Below, one piece after another: positions 22,663-28,030 of a stretch of DNA of 28,030 nt. The notes under the pieces are model-generated. The model was not told the origin of the DNA. It worked only from the letters and a program-made list of their open reading frames with translations, and did no database searches. This DNA is from Promethearchaeota archaeon (GTDB lineage: Archaea; Asgardarchaeota; Lokiarchaeia; Sigyniarchaeales; SOKP01). Location: NCBI GenBank assembly GCA_030615145.1, contig JAUWZT010000009.1, positions 1 through 28,030 on the forward strand, read 5' to 3'. The number at the start of each line of letters is the position of its first letter. Position 1 is the stretch's first letter. The position numbers and the translations under genes are program-made.

Positions 22663-23973
22663 ATGCCTACAGATAAAAAACATTTGAATTTAGTCATAAT
22701 TGGGCACATTGATCACGGGAAATCGACAATGATGGGTGCGATGCTTATTAAAACTGGCGCTGTTTCCGATAGAGAAGCAAGGGAACTAGAAAAGTTAGCA
22801 AAAGAATTCGATAGAGAATCTTGGTCTTATGCTTATGTGTTTGATCGATTGAAAGAAGAAAGACAACGCGGTATTACCATTGATTTAGCGTTTCGAAAGT
22901 TTGAAACAAAAACAAAATATTTCACTATAATAGATGCTCCTGGTCACGCAGATTTTGTAAAAAACATGATTACCGGTGCTTCTCAAGCGGATGCTGCCAT
23001 TTTAGTCGTTTCTGGAAAGAAAGGCGAAATGGAAGTTGGTATTGCTGCAAATGGCCAAACTCGAGAACACGCTTATTTAGCACAGACTTTAGGTGTTAAA
23101 CAATTAGTCGTTGCTGTCAATAAAGCAGATGTCTACGATTATAGCGAAGAACGTTATAACGAAGTGAAAGACGCGACCTCTGAGCTTTTACGAAGCATTG
23201 GTTTCCCCGTCAAGAAAATTCCATTCGTTCCAGTCTCGGGTTTAAAAGCCGAGAATTTAACGGAGAAAACCGATAAGCTCTCTTGGTATGACGGTCCAAC
23301 CTTAATTGACGCAATCGACAACTTTGAAATACCTGAAAAGCCTACTAACAAACCCCTAAGAATTCCTATTCAGGACGCTTATAATATTAAGGGTACAGGA
23401 GTCGTTCCTGTTGGAAGAGTAGAAACTGGCGTATTAAAGAAAAACGATAAAATTGTAATCATGCCAACGGGCTTTCAAGGCGAAATAAGAAGCATAGAAA
23501 TGCACCACGAGGAAATTGATGAAGCAGAACCCGGTGATAATATCGGATTTAGCATTAGAGGTATTTCAATGGAAGATGTGGGGCGCGGTGATGTCATGGG
23601 TCATCCGAACGATGTTCCAACGGTAATTACACCAAAAGGGAACTGGACGGGTCAGATTATTGTTATTTGGCATCCAACCGTAATTGCTCAAGGATATACT
23701 CCCGTTGTTCACGCTCATACGGCTCAAGTAGCTGCTAAGTTCGTCGAACTGATTAAAAAGTTAGATCAGAAGACTGGTGCTGTGATCGAAGACAATCCGA
23801 AATTTCTTAAGAAGAACGAATCAGCGATCGTCAAATTACAACCGATTAAAAAGCTTTGTATTGAAAAATACAATGATTTTCCCGAACTCGGGCGATTTGC
23901 GGTGCGCGACATGGGTAGAACTGCCTGTGTTGGGATTGTAAAAGACCTAGTGACAGGGGAAACAGAGGAATAA
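22663..23973 (+). CDS. tuf: Translation elongation factor 1-alpha
   Basis: EF-1alpha delivers aminoacyl-tRNA to the ribosome with GTP. The 436-residue product has the G-domain motifs GHIDHGKS (14-21), DAPGH (91-95) and NKAD (153-156), followed by the two beta-barrel domains (domain 2 from about 230, domain 3 from about 325 to the end). Between the DAPGH and NKAD motifs it carries SGKKGEMEVGIAANGQTREH, the insertion shared by eukaryotes and TACK/Asgard archaea and missing in euryarchaea. The valine common in the first G motif is isoleucine. The gene is not in its frequent place after rps7, and rps10 does not follow. A strong T-rich terminator region follows. Confidence 0.98.
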   Translation: MPTDKKHLNLVIIGHIDHGKSTMMGAMLIKTGAVSDREARELEKLAKEFDRESWSYAYVFDRLKEERQRGITIDLAFRKFETKTKYFTIIDAPGHADFVKNMITGASQADAAILVVSGKKGEMEVGIAANGQTREHAYLAQTLGVKQLVVAVNKADVYDYSEERYNEVKDATSELLRSIGFPVKKIPFVPVSGLKAENLTEKTDKLSWYDGPTLIDAIDNFEIPEKPTNKPLRIPIQDAYNIKGTGVVPVGRVETGVLKKNDKIVIMPTGFQGEIRSIEMHHEEIDEAEPGDNIGFSIRGISMEDVGRGDVMGHPNDVPTVITPKGNWTGQIIVIWHPTVIAQGYTPVVHAHTAQVAAKFVELIKKLDQKTGAVIEDNPKFLKKNESAIVKLQPIKKLCIEKYNDFPELGRFAVRDMGRTACVGIVKDLVTGETEE

Positions 23974-23983
23974 AGATTTAACC

Positions 23984-24035
23984 TTTTTTTGATTTTTTTA
24001 TTTATATCTAATTTTATTTATTTTTTCATTTTTTC
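23984..24035 (+). terminator. Multi-tract T-rich terminator after EF-1alpha
   Basis: Starting 10 bases after the stop, the plus strand has repeated T-runs of 5-7 bases separated by short AT spacers. Arrays of U-tracts are the usual archaeal termination signal, and highly expressed genes often have several. This is the clearest terminator in the window. Confidence 0.7.
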
Positions 24036-24138
24036 CTAATTAAACTGATTATAAAGATTTCATATTATGTGAATATTATTTTCATTTTTGAAGTATGATT
24101 TATCTTTTCTAATTATCATAAATCATGGTTAGAAAGGA

Positions 24139-24612
24139 TTGACAACTAAGCAAAAAATTTGCATTATTGGAGAAAATAACGTAGGAAAATCATCACTGCT
24201 ATCCTTATTACAAGGAAGGGAAGTCCAAAAGGAAAGAGTTCCTACGGTGGGATTAGAAGTAGAAGACTCCGTTTTGAACGGTAAAAAATGCTCAATATGG
24301 GATTTAGGCGGGCAGAAAAGGTTTAAGTTCATGTGGCAGGATTTCTTGAAAGGTGCTGGTTTAGCAGTTATAGTATGTGATTCAACCGAGAAAAACGTAA
24401 ACCAAACTAAGGAGATTTATAATAGGTTTGAACGTACTTTAGGGACCAAAATTATTGCTATCGCGAATAAACAAGACTTACCGGGTAGGTTAAGTGCTCA
24501 AGAAATTCAGAAGAGGTTAGGAGGGCTAAAGACGTATGGAATGTCTGCTATTCGACCTGAATTGCGTGAAAGAATGAAAGAAATTTTGGAATATGAGATA
24601 GCTACTTTTTAA
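24139..24612 (+). CDS. Arf-like small GTPase
   Basis: The 157-residue protein is a complete small GTP-binding domain of the Arf/Sar type. G1 is GENNVGKS at 11-18, the switch I threonine is Thr36 in VPTVG, G3 is WDLGGQ at 54-59 (Gln59 matching the catalytic glutamine), G4 is NKQD at 110-113 and G5 is SAI at 136-138. The WDLGGQ form marks Arf rather than Ras. It lacks the N-terminal amphipathic helix and Gly2 used by eukaryotic Arf for membrane anchoring, so it is probably soluble or recruited by a partner. The start is TTG at 24139, as the only nearby ATG is out of frame. Asgard genomes are known for many such GTPases. It stands alone downstream of EF-1alpha. Confidence 0.93.
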   Translation: MTTKQKICIIGENNVGKSSLLSLLQGREVQKERVPTVGLEVEDSVLNGKKCSIWDLGGQKRFKFMWQDFLKGAGLAVIVCDSTEKNVNQTKEIYNRFERTLGTKIIAIANKQDLPGRLSAQEIQKRLGGLKTYGMSAIRPELRERMKEILEYEIATF

Positions 24613-24632
24613 AATGTATTATACAGAAAGCT

Positions 24633-25193
24633 TTATAAGGCATTTCCTATTATGTGGGCTAGTCGAACTGGCTCAGGTATTTTTGAATCAACGCAAATTT
24701 TTTTTAGCAAGGATTCTACCTCAGAAAATTGAATCCCTTTAGAATGAAAATAAATTTTGGAGAGTCCTCCTGCCGTTTCAACAGAAGATTCATATAAATT
24801 ACCGGCATTAACTATATTTTGAAGTTTTTCTTTATAGCGGTTAGGAAAATTCTTAACAATCGCTTTTTTGACAGCTTTAAGATCGACTTTTCTTTCAGTT
24901 ATAGCTACGATTGGTTTGTTTATTCGCCTGTAAATTTCCTCTAAATCAATAATGTTAAATCCGCCAAAGGTAATTGTGTCAGTTAAAATGTATTGAATAT
25001 GTTTTTCGTTTAGTTTAGCGAGTTCGATTAAAACTTCTGTAGCATCGCTTCCATCAATTGTTATTTCTTTTTTAACCATTCTTACCATCCTAACACCTTG
25101 ACAAACGATCCCTATTAAATCTGTAGTTTTTGAATGTGATTTGAGGTTAAATCTTGCATCGTCAAATCCAATTGTTATTGGAAAATCCTTCAT
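24633..25193 (-). CDS. DUF99 (UPF0215) family protein, endonuclease V-like fold
   Basis: The 186-residue product fits the DUF99 family, an archaeal group thought to share a fold with endonuclease V. The N-terminal IGFDDARF, the mid TDTITFGGFNIIDLEEIYRR and the PIVAITERKVDL segment are in the usual positions. The enzymatic function is not established for the family; a nuclease or RNA-processing role is suggested by the fold only. It is separated from the RNase III-like gene by 2 bases, the tightest spacing in this operon, so the two are probably made together. Confidence 0.85.
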   Translation of the reverse strand: MKDFPITIGFDDARFNLKSHSKTTDLIGIVCQGVRMVRMVKKEITIDGSDATEVLIELAKLNEKHIQYILTDTITFGGFNIIDLEEIYRRINKPIVAITERKVDLKAVKKAIVKNFPNRYKEKLQNIVNAGNLYESSVETAGGLSKIYFHSKGIQFSEVESLLKKICVDSKIPEPVRLAHIIGNAL

Positions 25194-25195
25194 GC

Positions 25196-25648
25196 TTAAT
25201 TCTCAGGTAAGAATTCTTTAATGTGATTTAAGAGCTTTGTGAACGCAATTCTGGCGCTCTCTATTTCGATATGCCTTTTGTATAAATCTCCTGTAAGAGA
25301 ATCGGAGAGGAAATCTATAATTTCCTTTATCGCCATTTTTTCACTAATCCAGATGTAAGCAATAATAGCTTCAACGGTGTCTGCGAGATCGTGAGCGTTT
25401 GCTCTGTTTATCGAAAACTTTTTCATGTTTGCGTTTTTTAAAGCTTCTGCCAATATTGTTTTGCTTACCTTCTTACCCGTTCGAATAATTTTATTATATT
25501 TGTTATTACGAGTTAAATACATGGATTTAGCAACCGAGTAAGTAAGATTAACAATACCATCTCCGATTTTAGCTAAACCTTTATCAGTTCCTATGGACCT
25601 TTGGGTAAGATTAAGTTTTAAATCTTTTAATAAAAAATTATGTGCCAT
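25196..25648 (-). CDS. RNase III-like single-domain protein
   Basis: The 150-residue protein looks like an isolated RNase III catalytic domain of the kind found in some archaea. The signature loop reads LAKIGDGIVNLTYS at 25-38 with Asp30, and the second acidic site reads LADTVEAIIAY at 88-98 with Asp90 and Glu93. There is no double-stranded RNA binding domain, as in bacterial Mini-III. The acidic residues suggest possible metal-dependent cleavage of structured RNA, but the usual ERLEFLGD helix is altered, so activity is uncertain. It lies between rpoL and the DUF99 gene in the csl4 operon. Confidence 0.72.
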   Translation of the reverse strand: MAHNFLLKDLKLNLTQRSIGTDKGLAKIGDGIVNLTYSVAKSMYLTRNNKYNKIIRTGKKVSKTILAEALKNANMKKFSINRANAHDLADTVEAIIAYIWISEKMAIKEIIDFLSDSLTGDLYKRHIEIESARIAFTKLLNHIKEFLPEN

Positions 25649-25707
25649 TAAGAATAGATGATCAGTAATTTCTTATAAACTTTTCATAAAACTGAAAAAA
25701 AGATTCA

Positions 25708-26220
25708 TTACATAAGTTTTTTGAATACTTTCTGAGTTTCAGCAACTTCATTTCTCAACCCATCTATTCCTTTTGAAAAGATTTCTTTTACTTTGTATCC
25801 GTCTTCGAGTCTAATAAAAATTTGAGGTGGGGATAACGCTATTTCCGTAATTTTATAAGCCGCAGCTTTAACCCCTTCGATCATTAACAAATGTTTTACA
25901 AAGATATTACAAAAACCATGCGATTGGCCTTCAAGGGTTAATGTATAATCGTTGTCACCTGGACCACTTATAAGATTTAATTTTAATATTGTATATTCTG
26001 GTAGTTCTGGAGCTTGTTCTACTTCTTCTTCCGATTCTTCTTCCGATTCTACTTTTTCAGTCTGCTCAGGTGTTTCTGCAAGAGGTGTCTCGTCCTTTTT
26101 CACAGCTTCATTTGATACATCTGGATAATGGCTATCTATATCTTCCTTGTCAAATATATCTTCTCCAACGTCTTCAAGATCGCTATCTTCTTCCTTTGGT
26201 TCAACTTTTTTTTTTGCCAA
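25708..26220 (-). CDS. rpoL: RNA polymerase subunit L with acidic N-terminal extension
   Basis: RpoL is the archaeal Rpb11 equivalent that pairs with RpoD at the assembly platform of RNA polymerase. The family domain occupies about residues 74-170 (YTILKLNLISGPGDNDYTL, then GHGFCN-like SHGFCNIFVKHLL). RpoL is normally about 90-100 residues, so about 73 residues are extra. They begin with a lysine cluster and are then very rich in Glu and Asp (ESEEESEEEVEQ near 58-69), with no predicted fold. The start is TTG at 26220 with GGTGA 8 bases upstream. A run of ten A residues covers codons 2-5, a possible slippage site. It lies between a 73-residue unknown and the RNase III-like gene. Confidence 0.93.
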   Translation of the reverse strand: MAKKKVEPKEEDSDLEDVGEDIFDKEDIDSHYPDVSNEAVKKDETPLAETPEQTEKVESEEESEEEVEQAPELPEYTILKLNLISGPGDNDYTLTLEGQSHGFCNIFVKHLLMIEGVKAAAYKITEIALSPPQIFIRLEDGYKVKEIFSKGIDGLRNEVAETQKVFKKLM

Positions 26221-26311
26221 CTATATTCACCAAAATCTATGAATCTAATTTCTCTAATTTAGAATTAAATAAATGTTTTTTGGTTTTAAAACACTAAAAA
26301 GATAAGCAATT

Positions 26312-26533
26312 TTATAAATATCGATTAGCTAACTCTTTTAATCTTTCAGTTGCTAAATATTGGAGATCTTTAGGACCAAACAAAGAGATTTTTATTGAAT
26401 TTCCATCAACTGTACAGTTTAAGGTAAGATAATTTATTTTTTTTTGAACTTCTTCAAGAAATTTAATAGTGTTATTTAACTCCCCATTTGAATTATAGAA
26501 GTGTATTACTTTTCTTCCACCACGGCTACCCAA
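26312..26533 (-). CDS. Unrecognised 73-residue protein between csl4 and rpoL
   Basis: I do not recognise this small protein. It reads as a compact alpha/beta unit: a basic start GSRGGRKVIHFYNS, a helix NNTIKFLEEVQKKI, a strand LTLNCTVDGNSIKISLFG, and a final helix KDLQYLATERLKELANRYL. The strand-strand-helix end faintly recalls Pcc1-type KEOPS subunits, but no diagnostic residues support that. The start is TTG at 26533, 29 bases after the csl4 stop, and rpoL follows after 91 bases, so it is within the operon. Conservation between csl4 and rpoL in related genomes would support a real gene. Confidence 0.65.
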   Translation of the reverse strand: MGSRGGRKVIHFYNSNGELNNTIKFLEEVQKKINYLTLNCTVDGNSIKISLFGPKDLQYLATERLKELANRYL

Positions 26534-26562
26534 GAATAAAACCTTTAAAAAATAGTTATTTT

Positions 26563-27159
26563 TTAATATCTTAAGTTTTCAGTTACATTTCCGTAATCGT
26601 CTGCTAATTTTCTGCTTTCAAGGTTTCCACATCTGGGACATCTTAATCTATCAATCCCTATCTTCTTAAGAGATGTTCCACATATTAAGCAATCAGCATG
26701 AATAACTCCAAAATTTCTTCCAGAGGTGCTTAATTTATATTCATTATAATTCTGCTCAATTACTTTTGATCGAATAATATCGGTAGTTTGAAAAGCATCT
26801 GAGATCCTCTCGATGTATTTTTTTGATATCTGGGAAACATGAATATTTCCAAAATAAGAGCTATTAAAATGAATCTTTTTATTGATTGTATGAAAATTAA
26901 GGCCCACAGAATACTGCCTTAAAAACAATGCCGTCCCGATTACCCGATCGCCAATCTTTACTGTTTTTCGATTTTCTTCTTGATGATTCCTTACTTCTAT
27001 TAATCTTTTGTTCGTATCAATATTGATTATTCCAGTTTTAGATGCAATAATTTGACCATCTTTTACATAAGTAGACTGTTTATCGGGTAGAAACTCTTCT
27101 ACAACACCTAAATATTGACCCGTAAGAACTATTTCTTTATTTTTCGCTGATTCTTTCAT
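26563..27159 (-). CDS. csl4: Exosome RNA-binding protein Csl4
   Basis: Csl4 is a cap protein of the archaeal RNA exosome that binds RNA and helps recruit DnaG. The 198-residue protein has an N-terminal domain (GQYLGVVEEFLPDKQSTYVK at the start), a central S1 domain (about 65-145, with FGNIHVSQIS), and a C-terminal zinc ribbon (CLICGTSLKKIG, then CPRCGN). The ATG at 27159 is chosen over two TTG codons four and three positions before it. It heads a minus-strand operon with rpoL, a link seen in other archaea. It is divergent from the zinc-ribbon orphan. Confidence 0.93.
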   Translation of the reverse strand: MKESAKNKEIVLTGQYLGVVEEFLPDKQSTYVKDGQIIASKTGIINIDTNKRLIEVRNHQEENRKTVKIGDRVIGTALFLRQYSVGLNFHTINKKIHFNSSYFGNIHVSQISKKYIERISDAFQTTDIIRSKVIEQNYNEYKLSTSGRNFGVIHADCLICGTSLKKIGIDRLRCPRCGNLESRKLADDYGNVTENLRY

Positions 27160-27220
27160 AACTTTCAACAAAAATCTTTTAATTTCCCTATTAAATTATA
27201 ATTAATTAAAACAATTAAGT

Positions 27221-27240
27221 TTTTTCATAATTTTTCATAA
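27221..27240. repeat. Perfect tandem 10-bp repeat in the csl4 divergent spacer
   Basis: TTTTTCATAA occurs twice without a gap. The 10-bp period equals one DNA helical turn, and the site is about 62 bases before the csl4 ATG and 105 before the opposite gene. It could be an operator or simply an AT-rich duplication. Confidence 0.6.
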
Positions 27241-27344
27241 ACAAAATTATAGCATGGATATTTTAGGCGGAGCAAATGTCGATGGACTATTTTCTGTAAC
27301 GAATATGTTTAAATTATCGTTTTTTTTTTATTTTTATAGGAAAC

Positions 27345-27701
27345 ATGAAGCATAAAAGAGAAATTAGTATAAAAAGCCCAAGTTTGCGGGCCATTAGGAA
27401 CAATTTTAGGGAAGTCCTTTATTTAGAGTGGAGTAAGCGGTCTCGTGCCATAATACGTGCGCAATCTGCTCTTCATGATACCAAGTTCTCCCAGAGCGAT
27501 AAACTAAGGATACATGGGGAGTTACAGGCAAAGCTTGGAGAAAACAGGATCATTATTAAGCCAACTATTGTCATATGCGGGTGGTGCCATCATAGGGATA
27601 AGGACGCGATATATAACCCATCAAACCGCCAGTGGTTTTGCCCTGGTTGTTATAATGAGCATAAAGAAGACATTCTAAGCGCGGAGTCGTTTATCTACTA
27701 A
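27345..27701 (+). CDS. Zinc-ribbon orphan protein with atypical codon use
   Basis: I do not recognise this 118-residue protein. The first 75 residues are basic and probably helical (SPSLRAIRNNFREVLYLEW, then SKRSRAIIRAQSALHD). The C-terminus has a treble-clef or ribbon-like zinc site, CGWCHHRD at about 80-87 and WFCPGCYNEH at about 98-107. Codons such as agg, cgg, ggg and cca are more frequent than in neighbours, and the gene looks richer in GC than its surroundings, so recent transfer is possible. A nucleic-acid or protein-binding role is a guess. AGG lies 5 bases before the ATG. It is divergent from csl4, with 204 bases before the next gene. Confidence 0.75.
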   Translation: MKHKREISIKSPSLRAIRNNFREVLYLEWSKRSRAIIRAQSALHDTKFSQSDKLRIHGELQAKLGENRIIIKPTIVICGWCHHRDKDAIYNPSNRQWFCPGCYNEHKEDILSAESFIY

Positions 27702-27760
27702 TGATTAAAGATCTTAAAGAATTGTGAATGAATGTGTAGCGAATTATACCATCAAAAATC

Positions 27761-27768
27761 TTTTTTTT
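27761..27768 (+). terminator. T8 tract after the zinc-ribbon gene
   Basis: A run of eight T residues lies 59 bases after the stop and before the next plus-strand gene. It fits the archaeal U-tract type of terminator. Confidence 0.45.
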
Positions 27769-27905
27769 AAAAAGTTTTGCTGTTATTACAAAATTAAGAC
27801 AATATCAGCAATACTTATTTAATTTCTCAGATTCTTTCTAACTTAAGCAACTAGTGTTAAATGAATGAATTTAATGTATTAATTTTAAGAAAGTAAATAT
27901 TTAAA

Positions 27906-28030
27906 ATGAAATTTAATAAAAAAAATTTAATATCGTTAGTTCAACAAACAGAAGTATTTTCTAATCCCAAAATCGAGTTAGAGCAATATTGCACTGATGC
28001 GAAAAGTGCGGTAGACATCATATATTTTGC
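27906..28030 (+). CDS. METTL5-like RNA m6A methylase, N-terminal part only
   Basis: The first 41 codons are in the window and the gene runs off the right edge. The segment KIELEQYCTDAKSAVDIIYFA (given here in overlapping sense, residues about 21-41) matches the start of the METTL5 and archaeal COG2263 methylase family, where LEQYPT is followed by a helix ending before the SAM-binding DLGCG. Here cysteine stands where proline is usual. Members methylate adenine in small- or other rRNA. The catalytic NPPF-type motif is outside the window, so the activity cannot be checked. Neighbourhood with csl4 is known in archaea. Confidence 0.65.
   Translation, partial: MKFNKKNLISLVQQTEVFSNPKIELEQYCTDAKSAVDIIYF

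Noticed and set aside
24125..24142. ATG just before the Arf-like GTPase
   Set aside because: It encodes only five residues before a stop and is out of frame with the GTPase.
26312..26533. Calling the 73-residue protein a Pcc1 KEOPS subunit
   Set aside because: Only the strand-helix layout is similar; the diagnostic Pcc1 residues near the C-terminus are not there.
1..28030. tRNA, rRNA, CRISPR array, insertion sequence or integrase
   Set aside because: No GC-rich cloverleaf, regularly spaced repeats with spacers, transposase or integrase motif was found in any spacer or frame.

Overview
The window is chromosomal DNA from an AT-rich archaeon, most likely an Asgard archaeon of the Lokiarchaeia kind. 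The archaeal signs are a split RNA polymerase large subunit (A' and A''), archaeal-type NusA, TFS, a Csl4 exosome protein, Nop10, aIF2-alpha, a two-subunit primase, GINS and PCNA. EF-1alpha carries the insertion in its G domain that is shared by eukaryotes and TACK/Asgard archaea and absent from euryarchaea, and an Arf-like small GTPase lies directly downstream. The Asgard placement is inference from these two genes and the general style. The exact clade cannot be fixed here.

Layout. 1-362 is gene-free and AT-rich. 363-6742 (+) is the transcription/ribosome string rpoA1, rpoA2, rpl30e, nusA, rps12, rps7. It lacks rpoB in front and lacks fusA/tuf/rps10 behind. 7027-9018 (+) is the most unusual gene: a winged-helix DNA-binding domain fused to an ATP-cone and a catalytically dead NrdD-like (anaerobic ribonucleotide reductase) body. 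It faces pyrB (9039-9962, -). 10112-10614 (+) is rpl44e-rps27e, followed by a tandem GNAT acetyltransferase (10756-11712).

11779-15380 is a corrinoid methyl-transfer module: two UroD-superfamily methyltransferases and a corrinoid protein on the minus strand, with a DUF2284 metal-binding protein on the plus strand. 15646-16484 (-) holds TFS and a small OB-fold protein. 16659-20828 (+) is a replisome block: pcna, priL, priS, gins51. It abuts nop10 and aIF2-alpha on the minus strand (20825-21871), so the usual L44e-S27e-aIF2alpha-Nop10 string is cut in two and both halves are in this window.

22062-24612 (+) contains an unrecognised 146-residue protein, EF-1alpha with a strong T-rich terminator region, and the Arf-like GTPase. 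24633-27159 (-) is an RNA/transcription operon read as csl4, a 73-residue unknown, rpoL with a long acidic N-terminal tail, an RNase III-like protein and a DUF99 protein. The right end carries a zinc-ribbon orphan (27345-27701, +) and the start of a METTL5-like RNA methylase cut by the window edge.

Most of the window is information-processing machinery in partly rearranged order. The best candidates for undescribed biology are the wHTH-ATP-cone-NrdD pseudoenzyme, with a palindrome-rich region upstream of it, then the extra tails on RNA polymerase subunits A' and L, and the corrinoid module in which one methyltransferase lacks the usual zinc ligands. No rRNA, tRNA, CRISPR array, transposase or integrase was recognised.
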